Positions 17,408 to 26,493 of a DNA stretch of 32,317 bases are shown here, piece after piece. Source of the DNA: Phocaeicola coprocola DSM 17136 (GTDB lineage Bacteria > Bacteroidota > Bacteroidia > Bacteroidales > Bacteroidaceae); NCBI RefSeq assembly GCF_000154845.1, contig NZ_DS981453.1, positions 1 through 32,317 on the forward strand, written 5' to 3'. Every line of letters begins with the position of its first letter. Position 1 is the stretch's first letter. A program made the translations under genes and the position numbers. Below the pieces are notes generated by a model that did no database searches, was not told the DNA's origin, and was given only the letters and a program-made list of their open reading frames with translations.

Positions 17408-18577
17408 TTATTTTTCAGGCAAAGAAACTTTAGTCCATGTCAAATCATTTTCAGCAGTAATATTATTACCATTGGCTGTATAATCTTTTACTTGTTTTCC
17501 TGTGCCTTCATTAAATTTCCAATAAGCGACTAATCCTTCTGTTGATGGATCTACGTCATACATACTTGAAGCAATTTGTTCAGGAGTTCTTTGTATACTC
17601 CAAACTCGAAGTTCTGAAATTTCTCCATCAAGCCAACGGTCATCATTCCATGCTTTACCAACATAACAATCTCCATTGGTTAAGTTAACTGTACCCGATG
17701 CTTTTGAGTCTCGAGCCACTTCTTGTCCATTTGTATACATAATTCTATCACCCGTGGTTGCATCCCATACTGCAGCAACATGTACCCATTGGTCTACAGG
17801 TAGTCCTAATTCAGAATTTCCAGCAGGAAAATTGCCATTGGAATTTACCATTTGTACCTGATTTTGCGGAAATCCTGCATCACCAATACGAATGAGGAAT
17901 TTTCCTTCAATACCGAAAATTGTACTCATTGCTTCTCCTTTTAAGTCATTAGATGTCCCAAAATCTCGTACTCTGATTAAAGCTTCTACTGTGATAGTTT
18001 TCATGGAACGTACCAAGTCTGGAGTATTCCAGTTGACTGGTAAATTGTTCTGGGCTATATCAGCTACTACATTAATTAAAGAAGCACCTTTGAAAATGAA
18101 ATATGTCTTTGTTTTTGATGATAACACATCTATACCTTGTACATCAACCAACTCTATAGGCATTACATAAATGAGGTCACGATCTAGTCTTTCTAATCCT
18201 GTAAAAGTAACTGTTACAGGAGCAGATGTTGTACCTCCAACTTTTATTTTAGCTTCAGGATTCTCAATAATGCACATGTCTGATGGCAAAGGTTGAGCTT
18301 CTGCATTATAAATCATATTGTAGGTACTTGTTAAGGCTGGATTTGCTATAAATTTTCCTGTAATAGTTTCTGTTGCTTGTAAGGCTGTTGCAACAGTCAG
18401 TTCTCGTGTTTCTGTTACATTTTCAGAACCTGATTTAAAAACAAGTTCTTCTACGGGAGTTTCTACATTGATAAACAGTTTATTGTCAAAGTGATGCTCC
18501 TCTACGTCATTTGTATTACAGCTGATTAAAACGGTTGCCATACAAAAAGTGATAATATTTAATTTAAAGAGTTTCAT
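17408..18577 (-). CDS. DUF1735 + LamG (concanavalin-like) surface lipoprotein
   Basis: This is a non-catalytic predicted glycan-binding lipoprotein. It has 389 residues, with signal peptide and lipobox TVLISC. Residues about 30-165 are a DUF1735-type beta domain (VEELVFKSGSENV; DRDLIYVMPIELV). Residues about 170-385 are a laminin-G/concanavalin-A-like jelly roll (ITVEALIRV, QWVHVAAVWD, GEISELRVWSIQRTPEQI, GLVAYWKFNEGTG). It lies between the pseudo-GH18 gene (10 bases upstream) and the GH18 gene (20 bases downstream), an order I recall from N-glycan PULs in B. thetaiotaomicron. The role is probably to hold glycan or glycoprotein at the cell surface. Confidence 0.85.
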   Translation of the reverse strand: MKLFKLNIITFCMATVLISCNTNDVEEHHFDNKLFINVETPVEELVFKSGSENVTETRELTVATALQATETITGKFIANPALTSTYNMIYNAEAQPLPSDMCIIENPEAKIKVGGTTSAPVTVTFTGLERLDRDLIYVMPIELVDVQGIDVLSSKTKTYFIFKGASLINVVADIAQNNLPVNWNTPDLVRSMKTITVEALIRVRDFGTSNDLKGEAMSTIFGIEGKFLIRIGDAGFPQNQVQMVNSNGNFPAGNSELGLPVDQWVHVAAVWDATTGDRIMYTNGQEVARDSKASGTVNLTNGDCYVGKAWNDDRWLDGEISELRVWSIQRTPEQIASSMYDVDPSTEGLVAYWKFNEGTGKQVKDYTANGNNITAENDLTWTKVSLPEK

Positions 18578-18587
18578 AAATTGTCTA

Positions 18588-19700
18588 TTAATTTAAGGGT
18601 GACGGATTCATTATAGAAATAGCTTCTTTAATGTTTTTATAATTGCTTTTTACACCAAAATAATAATCATTTTGAGAGCGAGAAATACATAGTCCAGTTT
18701 GAACGAAATTATTATTATTATTACTGATAACGGCTAATGCAGCACCTTTTACTGCGTACATTGGACTCCCATTTTCTTGGGCTTCAAAATAACCTGTTTG
18801 GTCTTTGCTATCTGTAAGTGAAGGAATGGTGACTCCATATATTATACGGCCAGTTGGAACACCTTCAACTAATGCCATATTTGTGGTAAACAATATGTCT
18901 TCACGATTTACTGCATCAACAACAGGGATGATTATAAAATTTGTTTTTTGTAATAAACTCTTGTCGTAAAGAAGATTTTGAGGTTTCCCTTCAAATATAA
19001 AAGTTGCATTAACATTTGTATTCTTCCATGCTTCAATTTTTCCAAAGAATATTTGCTGGCGTGCTTCTAACTGACTCTTTTCAGTTTCAGAAAGCGCTAA
19101 TGGATCTATACCTGAATAGATTACGTTTATTCCATCATATTTATATTTAGAGAATAATCCTAAATAGTATTCCATTCGTTGTTCGCAAAACTCTAGGAAA
19201 CGATCGGTTGTCATTTCTTCTTCTCCAGTATTCTCGTCTTGGACTTTTGTGTCTTCTTCTGGCGTTTCTTCATTTTCAAGCATAGCTTCATACTCTTTTT
19301 CTATGATAGAATAATCTATAGAATAAAGGGTATGCGTTCCTTTTAGACGTATTTTTTGCATATCATCAATGGTAACAGCATTAAGATTGTCTGCATTATT
19401 TAATATAACAAAATCAATACTATCTGGTAAGGCTGTAATACGCTCTCCTTGACCTGCAGGATCTGTTTCTTTATTGTCAAATTTTACAATGGTTACTTTA
19501 TGTTCACTCTTTTTATATTCATTTAAGGAGCTGATATAGGCTTCATAAAGTGCCGGATTTTCTTCTTCTAAAGTTGGTGTTTTAATATTTAAACTTTCTG
19601 TTTCTGTCCAGTCTGAGCAAGAAAACAAAGCCATTGTAGCAATTACTGCAACTATAGATCTTTTTAACGGATTGTATTCTTTAATTTTCATAGAATTCAT
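18588..19700 (-). CDS. GH18-like lipoprotein lacking the catalytic motif (probable surface glycan-binding protein)
   Basis: The 370-residue lipoprotein has a signal peptide with lipobox MALFSC (about residues 14-28). Its fold appears to be the GH18 barrel type found in BT0379-like proteins: FVILNNADNL, FCEQRMEYYLGLFSKYKYDG, FIFEGKPQ, GRIIYGVTIPS. Where active GH18 enzymes have DGxDxDxE, this protein has DGINVIYSG, with neither the assisting Asp nor the acid Glu. It should therefore bind rather than cut. An acidic, low-complexity insert (EETPEEDTKVQDENTGEEE, about residues 142-160) breaks the barrel. It follows susD by 20 bases. Either ATG (19700 or 19691) could be used. Confidence 0.8.
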   Translation of the reverse strand: MNSMKIKEYNPLKRSIVAVIATMALFSCSDWTETESLNIKTPTLEEENPALYEAYISSLNEYKKSEHKVTIVKFDNKETDPAGQGERITALPDSIDFVILNNADNLNAVTIDDMQKIRLKGTHTLYSIDYSIIEKEYEAMLENEETPEEDTKVQDENTGEEEMTTDRFLEFCEQRMEYYLGLFSKYKYDGINVIYSGIDPLALSETEKSQLEARQQIFFGKIEAWKNTNVNATFIFEGKPQNLLYDKSLLQKTNFIIIPVVDAVNREDILFTTNMALVEGVPTGRIIYGVTIPSLTDSKDQTGYFEAQENGSPMYAVKGAALAVISNNNNNFVQTGLCISRSQNDYYFGVKSNYKNIKEAISIMNPSPLN

Positions 19701-19720
19701 AATTAATAAGTTCTCTAAAA

Positions 19721-21319
19721 TTAATTGTTTCTTGGTTTACAAGCCCACCAAACGTCTACGCTCATGTTGTCAATTCCTTTTAAATATTGGTTGACTGCAT
19801 TTTGTACGTTTTCAGTATTGCTTGTATATTCTTCTAGTGGATATGGCATACGACGGACACCACGATTGCTGTTGACTATACCTCCACTAAGATTACCTTC
19901 CGTTGTTGCAGGTATTAATTTAGGATATCCTGTACGGCGATAATCGGCCCATGCTTCGTTTCCAAGCATCCAGTTGGCAATCCATTTCTGAGTAATAATT
20001 CTTTCTTGTTTTTTTTCTAAGTCAGCATTTTCGTCCCATTTTATGGTTATATCTGATATGGTTGATTCATGTGAATTAAGACCTGCTGGGTCTGTATAGT
20101 TTTCTGGAACGCTTGTTCCGTCTTCTATATATTGTTCATATCCACTAACCCCTAATTGCTCAAAAGAAAGTCTGATTCCCTCATTATAGAAGTCCTTAGC
20201 TTCACCTCCCATATTAAAACCGAAGATAGCTTTCCCTTCTGCACGTAAGAACGCTATTTCTGCTGCATTCATCCACATAACGGGTGCTGAAGCTGAAATG
20301 TTAACTCTTGAGTATTTTGAAAAGTAACTATCGGCTTTTTTCATATTAATGCCCCTGCGTAGGCCTACATATTCTTTTCCACTCCATCCTGAAGGTTCGA
20401 AATATGAAGCACGACGGGGATCGTTATATCCATTCATGTAACAAACGATATCAGCTGCAACATGTGTATCACCTCCTGTTTGTTCTTCATTGTATCTTAC
20501 CGCTGTGTAAAGAGGGTTACTGATTGTACTAAAATAATTCCAAGCAGCATTATCTTCATTTTTGGTAATAACACCGAATTCCTGTGTGATTGCACTTTCT
20601 GCCATTTCTCTAGCTTTGTTTATATCTGCATAAGCAATGCGAATGGCTAGACGTAGTTTTAAGGAATTGGCGAATTTGATCCATTTTTGAACATCTCCAC
20701 TATAGACGTAGTCAGCTGTTGGAACAAGTTTAGCATCACTATTAGCTGTCAATGTTTCAATGGCACCGTTCAGCTCTTCAAAGAATTTATTATAGACATC
20801 TGCTTGAGAATCATATGGGGTTGTGATCTTACCGTCTTCTCCAATTTGGGAATAAGGTATTGCTCCATAAGTATCGGTGACACGACTCATTGCTGCAACT
20901 TTTATAATTTGAGCAATTGCATATGGCACTGGGTTCTCCGTAGATTCTGAAACAATTTTTACAGCGTTGAGATTGGTATATAAGGTTGGTATAATGCGGT
21001 CGCTCATCATAAATACACGGGTCCAGTCATTCTTTGCATTATAATTAGAGATTGTGTTAGACCATCCTGAATTAGAATCGGCAAAGTATCCTCCCATCGG
21101 ACCTCCCAATAAACAATCTGTGAATTGGGCTGTATTTACATCAGATGAAATAACGGTACTGGCAAGGTTACTCATTGCTGAACCTAAGGCATAATCATCT
21201 GGATTTAAATCTCCTGGTTGATATGGGTTGGAATTTATATCAAAATATTTATCTGTGCATGAAGTGGCAGTTAAAAGTAAAGCTCCAACTACAAACTTGT
21301 TGATTATATATTTTTTCAT
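19721..21319 (-). CDS. susD: SusD/RagB-family starch-binding-like outer-membrane lipoprotein
   Basis: This is the lid lipoprotein of a SusCD importer. It has 532 residues, with signal peptide and lipobox LLTATSC, then the family's N-terminal segment DKYFDINSNPYQP. TPR-type helices follow (IAQIIKVAAMSRVTDTYGAIPYSQ; KWIKFANSLKLRLAIRIAY), then the family's conserved MWMNAAEIAFLRAEG and the C-terminal NEAWADYRRTGYPKL with RRMPYPLEEY. It starts 12 bases after susC, so the two are co-transcribed. The SusD_2/SusD_3-like layout suggests an oligosaccharide lid. With susC broken by IS-B, this protein would have no complete partner from this locus. Confidence 0.95.
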   Translation of the reverse strand: MKKYIINKFVVGALLLTATSCTDKYFDINSNPYQPGDLNPDDYALGSAMSNLASTVISSDVNTAQFTDCLLGGPMGGYFADSNSGWSNTISNYNAKNDWTRVFMMSDRIIPTLYTNLNAVKIVSESTENPVPYAIAQIIKVAAMSRVTDTYGAIPYSQIGEDGKITTPYDSQADVYNKFFEELNGAIETLTANSDAKLVPTADYVYSGDVQKWIKFANSLKLRLAIRIAYADINKAREMAESAITQEFGVITKNEDNAAWNYFSTISNPLYTAVRYNEEQTGGDTHVAADIVCYMNGYNDPRRASYFEPSGWSGKEYVGLRRGINMKKADSYFSKYSRVNISASAPVMWMNAAEIAFLRAEGKAIFGFNMGGEAKDFYNEGIRLSFEQLGVSGYEQYIEDGTSVPENYTDPAGLNSHESTISDITIKWDENADLEKKQERIITQKWIANWMLGNEAWADYRRTGYPKLIPATTEGNLSGGIVNSNRGVRRMPYPLEEYTSNTENVQNAVNQYLKGIDNMSVDVWWACKPRNN

Positions 21320-21331
21320 ACCTATTAATTG

Positions 21332-24300
21332 TTAAAATTTAAAGTTCAGGTTAAATCCAATATTACGTAATGCAGGCATCATGAAATAATCGATTCCCTG
21401 ATAAAAATTGTCTGTAGAGGCAATACTTTCTGGATCGAATGGAGCTTTATTATAGATCATCCAAAGATTACGACCTACCAAAGATACTCTGATGTCACAT
21501 ATGTCACGCAGCCATTTTCTTGGGAATGTGTATCCTATAGATACCTCCTGTAAGCGTACGTTTGTAGCGGAATAAGTGTAATATTGTGGAACGGATGTGC
21601 CACCACCAATTACATTATACCAGGTTTCTGGATTTATATGATCATTATCATTTATTATGACATATCCTTGGTCGCGGGCTGTTGCTGTAGCTTCGGAAAC
21701 GCCAAAATAATCAAGCATAGCTTGAGTACGAGAGAATACAATGCCACCTAAGCGTGCTGTAACTAAGAAGCCGACGTTGAAATTCTTCCAATTAAAGTTA
21801 TTTCTCCATGATAGATTACCTTTAGGTAATACACTTCCTAATTTTATGTAGTTATTAGGATTACTGATTGTTTCTGTTGCTATCTGACCATTAGCATCTA
21901 CATATATTTTCCCATTGGCATCACGTTGCAAATCAATCAGAGAGTATAAATCTCCCATGGTTCCACCTTCTCTCAATAAGAATTTAGCTTCACCTAATCC
22001 ACCCATATCTAATGTAGAAATAGATATTGGTTCACCTGTTGCTGGATTTATAGCGTTATCAGCTAATTCCAAAATTTTATTTCTATTCATAGAGTAGGTG
22101 AGACCTGTTTCCCATGTGAAGTTGTTCCAAGTATTTTTATATCCTAACGAAAGTTCAAGACCTTGATTTCTGACAGCACCAGTCTGAAGATAAATGGCTG
22201 AATATCCATTTACTGGTAGTTCTGGATTAAATGTCTGATTCATTGTCTTGGCATTATAATATGTTATGTCAAGATCAAAACTTTTCAAGAATTTCATTGT
22301 CAAACCTACTTCGAAAGAGTTTGTTCTTTCTGGTTTTAGGTTATATGCTGGATATTGGGTGGTGTTACTCCACTGTCCTGATCCTCCTACGGGATTCCAC
22401 TCATAACGTGGATTAGCCAAATATCTAGCAAATGGGTTACCTACAGATGCCCACGAACCACGGATCTTCATGTATGATAAGTAATCCTTGTTTAAGTTAG
22501 GCATGAGCTCTGATAAAACTACAGAAGCACCGATTGACGGATAGAAGAATGATTTGCTTACTGATTTGGGACCAGCTAATTGTGAGGGCCAATCATTACG
22601 TCCTGTTACAGTTAAATAATAGGTACTCTTATAACCGATTTCGGCAGATGCAAAAATTGATTGTGTTTGTTCACGCCATCCTTCATTTAAGCGTTCGGTA
22701 TTTTTTGCACTTAGGTTTTGGATAACGAACCAGTTTGTTAATCCGACAGGCTCTCCTGTAAATGAGTCGGAACCGTCTGCAATAGGCCCGCGTACTTTCA
22801 TCAAATCATAACGTAAGTCTGAGAAAGAGGCTCCTAAGTTAGCTTGCAAGCTCCAATCTTCACCGAATGTTTTATTAATATTGATTAGAAAATCTGCATA
22901 TAGTTGCTTATCTTCTGATTTTGATTGTCCATACAAGCCACGACTTGACTTTTCTGTCAACTGAGTATTGGTTGTTGCATAAAATTTTTCGGTATAATTG
23001 GTTGATGTATTATCTAAGCGGACACGACCAGCTATGTTTAACCAGTCAAAAATTTGATAACTTAAACCAGCGTTTAGCATGTAACGGTCTTTCTTGTTTT
23101 CGCGTAAGTTTCGATAGTTAATCCAATAAGGGTTCTGCATCGCAATAGCAGCATCCCCAACAGGCCAATATTGGGTATAAATTTTGCGAGCAGGGTCGTA
23201 GCGTTCGTACATTTTGATATCTTCCCAATCATAGCCTCTCGGTATTAAATATGCTCCAACAAGAGGATTGTTATAGGTACCTTGATTTGTCATGTTTCGG
23301 TCGTTCTGAAGAATATAACTTGCACTGACATCAAGTTTCATTTTGTCATTGAGGAATGATGTTGTATTACGGACTGTAAAGTTGTAACGATTATATTTAT
23401 TATTAGGAACAATGCCTTTGGAGTTTACAGCAGCAGCAGAGGCATAAGTTTGATTTTTTTCTGTTCCCGTTGAGAAAGAAATGCTTTCTGTTCCAGTAAT
23501 TCCTGTCTGGAAATAATCGTCTTTGGGAGAATAATTGAAGGCATTAGCTTCAGTTAGTTTACCTCCCCAACTTAAGATACCAGAGTCGCTTAATACGCCT
23601 CCAATTCCAGTACCATAGCGATTTTGAAATTCGGGCATGACGAATGGTGAAGAAAATTCAGTATTGCTGTTTACAGTAATGCTCATTTTCCCTTCCTTTC
23701 CTTTTTTGGTTGTGATAACAATAGCACCGTTTGCTGCATCAGAACCATAAAGTGCTGCAGCAGCTGCACCGGTCAGTACAGACATTGATTCGATATCTTC
23801 TGGATTGATATCTGCAATGGGTTCGGTTGCTCCTTGTGAGTTAAACTCTGTTCCTCCTTTATTACTTCTGCCAGAAAAGATAGGGACACCGTCAATTACA
23901 TAAAGAGCATTTGATGATTGCATAATGGATTTAGTACCACGCATTACAACTTTCGATACACCACCAATACCTGAAGAGGAAGCATTAATATTAACACCCG
24001 CAACTTTTCCACTTAAAGAATTAACGAAGTTTACATCTTTATTAGTTGTAATGTCTTCAGCGTTTACTTGCTGTACATTATATGACAAGGCTTTTTCTGA
24101 ACGTTTGATACCTAATGCTGTAACAACAACTTCTTCCAGCACTTCAGTATCTTCTTTCATTGTAATGTCAATTACATTTTTACCTGCTACTGACATTTCT
24201 ACAGTTTGGTACCCTACATAAGAATACTGCAGCACTGCAGCATCGGGTACTGACAATGAGTAGTTACCGTCAAAGTCAGTGATAGCACCGTTAGTTGTGC

Positions 24301-24530
24301 CTTTTTCAATTACTGTTACACCGATTAATGGTTCTCCTTTCGCATCTATGATTCGTCCGGTTACTGTTTTGGTCTGCTGTTGTGCAGCTTTTAATGATGT
24401 TGACGAAGCGGAAGGAGAAGTAGAAGCTTTTGATAAATATACAACATTCTCATCAACTCTGTAGCTAATGCCTTTACCAGCCAATGCGGTATTTAAGACT
24501 TCTTCTACGGAAGCGTCTTTTACATTAACT
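21332..24530 (-). pseudogene. susC: SusC-type TonB-dependent transporter, 3' part (gene split by IS-B)
   Basis: These are the last ~1062 codons of a SusC outer-membrane glycan transporter. Order of parts: the end of the STN domain (KDASVEEVLNTALAGKGISY), a CarboxypepD-regulatory-like domain (about residues 40-110 of the fragment, GRIIDAKGEPLIGVTVIEKG), the SusC TonB box (VLEEVVVTALGIKRSEKA), the plug (SGKVAGVNI, YVIDGVPIF, GAAAAALYGSDAANGAI), and the barrel to the C-terminal Phe (NLNFKF). The open frame begins at a TTG inside the domain, with no signal peptide, so a translated fragment could not reach the outer membrane. Removing the IS and one target repeat restores one frame of about 1144 codons with the part at 25855-26099. 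Confidence 0.95.
24522..24530. repeat. Target-site duplication of IS-B copy 2 (left)
   Basis: ACATTAACT here is repeated exactly at 25855-25863. Confidence 0.95.
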
Positions 24531-25854
24531 CATTAGTGTCCCGTTAAAATCGGGACGAATTAAATATTAATCAAACAACCCCGGGAAAAGGGGATTTAAT
24601 TGCTCTTTGACATCATTGAAATTAGTCTTATTGAACAACTCTTGTAAAGGTGTTTTATCCGTTAATGAAATGCTCAAAATCTGTAGGACCTCATAGGTCG
24701 AACGGCTTAAGTGCAAATCATGTTGGATAATAGCTACCAAACAATAAGTGATAATAGCCACACTTATCTGAATACGGACTGCGTTTTCTGTGGTGCCCCA
24801 GAACCTTTTGATTTTAAGGTGCTGCTTCAACCATTTGAAGAACAGTTCTACAAGCCATCTCTTTTTATAGAGATTAGCTACATCAAGTGCAGATATATGT
24901 TTGGCATTTGTCAGGAAGGTAAATTCACGATCATCTTCTTCATCATAGAACCTGATAATCCTGAATGATTCCGGATACTTCTTTTCAGAGGTATATCCTG
25001 ATAATTTCACTTCAGCATCAGATAGTATATTCTTTGGTAGTCTGCGTTTCCATTTGCAGAACTTAAATTTAAGATTCGACTTGGCTCTTACGACAAAGAA
25101 AGAGCCAGTAAGATGAATCCGATATAGTTCCTTAAACGAATCATACGCTCTATCAAAAATATAGTATGCATTTGGTTCATAATGAATTGCAGACATTGCT
25201 GTTGAGTCATGTTTTGAAGCTGTGGTTACTGTAAAAAAAGCCGGAACCTGAGCCTCAATGTCATAAAGGACATGTGCCTTGACTCCACCTTTTTTACTTC
25301 GAAATTTAGCCCAAGGAAATGTTGCCAAACATAACGGAATGGTGGTTGAATCAAAAGCGTACTTCTTTCCTTCGATATCCAGAATATGAGTAGCTCGTTT
25401 ATCACTGGCTTCTTTCATCATGAAGAATGCAAAATCTTCAAAGATTCTGTAATCCCTATTTTGGTTAGCTGATGCAAGTGTGGTTTTGGCCAAGGGTTCA
25501 CGACCCAATCCCAAATGATAACACTTGGCTTGATGTGCTTCCAATGCAACAATCAGGTCGCGTAGGCTCTCACGATTGCTTAGCTGTCCGACATCATAGC
25601 AAGAAGCTGGTTCCAGCAAGTGAAATGTTTGACGTAACGATTTCCATCGTATTTGTCCACGATTCTTCTGAATTTATTGTTGTTCAAAAACTCTACCAAT
25701 TGAGCGAAAACATATTTGTCTTGATTCATTTGAAGCCATTTGATTTGGTTTCAAAGGTACAATTTCAAATCGTCGCGCTTTACAAATAGAGTATAATAAG
25801 CTATATTTCAGTTATTTCAAAGAACTATTTATCCACTTTTACGGGACAGTAATG
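24531..25854 (-). mobile_element. IS-B (IS4 family, DUF4372 type), copy 2, inside susC
   Basis: This 1324-bp element is the same as 9991-11314, inverted. Its ends are CATTAGTGTCCCGTT at 24531 and ACGGGACAGTAATG ending at 25854. A perfect 9-bp duplication, ACATTAACT, lies on both sides. Its transposase reads in the same direction as susC, so transcription through the element into the PUL is possible. Confidence 0.97.
24567..25729 (-). pseudogene. IS-B transposase, copy 2, frameshifted
   Basis: This is the same IS4-family DDE transposase as copy 1. The true start aligns to ATG at 25729, but one T is missing near 25591 (ATGATGTCGG here, ATGATGTTCGG in copy 1), which shifts the frame after about codon 46. 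The 350-residue open frame from 25619 therefore begins with 11 out-of-frame residues and then runs to the normal end, including Asp (AFDSTT), Asp (IFDRAYDS) and YREK. The break is at a different place from copy 1, so each copy is intact where the other is broken. Homopolymer sequencing error is possible. Confidence 0.9.
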
Positions 25855-25863
25855 ACATTAACT
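25855..25863. repeat. Target-site duplication of IS-B copy 2 (right)
   Basis: ACATTAACT, identical to 24522-24530. Confidence 0.95.
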
Positions 25864-26099
25864 GATGAGATTGGAGTATCTGCCAAATCATCATCATAAA
25901 AGAATTGATACTGAGATTGTGATTGAATTTGCTTAATCATTGTCCCCAGTTGGGCATTGGATAAAGCAATATTCAACTGCGCTGACGCAAACTGTGAAGG
26001 CACAGCAAATAGCGTCGACAGCAATAACGCCCGAAGTAATTTTTTCGAGCACTTGCAAGAGTTTTTGCTTCTCATACCTGCTTTTTTAAGGTTATACAT
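25855..26099 (-). pseudogene. susC: SusC-type transporter, 5' part (signal peptide and STN domain)
   Basis: These are the first 82 codons of the split susC: signal peptide (KKLLRALLLSTLFAVPSQFASAQ, ending about residue 40) and the first half of an STN domain (LNIALSNAQLGTMIKQIQSQ...YQFFYDDDLADTPISSVNV). STN domains occur in SusC proteins that signal to an anti-sigma/ECF sigma pair; none is seen within the window. Reading runs into IS-B after SSVNV. A promoter-like TATCTTTG lies about 90 bases upstream. The start is ATG 26099 or, less likely, the Met at codon 9. Confidence 0.93.
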
Positions 26100-26191
26100 T
26101 AAGTTATTTAATTTATTTCGTTTTTATATATTCTTGAACGAATAAAATTCGACTATATAACAAGTATACCTATGAAAAACACTTACTCTTA

Positions 26192-26199
26192 CAAAGATA
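26192..26199 (-). promoter_or_regulatory. -7 element upstream of susC
   Basis: The minus strand reads TATCTTTG, a perfect TAnnTTTG, leaving a leader of about 85 nt before the ATG at 26099. No -33 TTTG is evident, which would fit activator- or alternative-sigma-dependent expression. Apart from this and the terminator at 26430-26482, the 394-base gap 26100-26493 shows nothing recognisable. Confidence 0.5.
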
Positions 26200-26429
26200 T
26201 TTTTGAGAATTTTTCTACTTTTTTCTTATTCTTATGTGGCTTTTTCTGACTTTTTTGCCCTTTACGTCCTTATCCAAAGCCAAAAATGTATCTAATTGTT
26301 GTTAAATAAGTAGATTTATCTTTAATTGATTATGTGTTGTGAAAGGTAAAAACTACGGTTAAAATCTTTTGGAGGAATGCTTTTGTCCCTCCTTTATAAG
26401 ATTTATCTAGATGTTTTCTGAAAAGTTAT

Positions 26430-26482
26430 ATAAAAGACCCCGGATTGGGTACAAAAAATTAAACTTTTGTACCTGATCCGGG
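26430..26482 (-). terminator. Terminator of the ruvA-GH43-GH28 gene group
   Basis: CCCGGATTGGGTACAAAA (26438-26455) pairs with TTTTGTACCTGATCCGGG (26465-26482) with two mismatches. On the minus strand it is followed by GTCTTTTATA. Confidence 0.88.
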
Positions 26483-26493
26483 ATATATAAGGA

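Noticed and set aside
24481..24484. Genuine start codon (TTG) for a short SusC beginning AGKGISYRVDE
   Set aside because: It lies inside the STN domain, lacks a signal peptide, and the frame continues upstream to the IS border into sequence that joins to the real 5' end.
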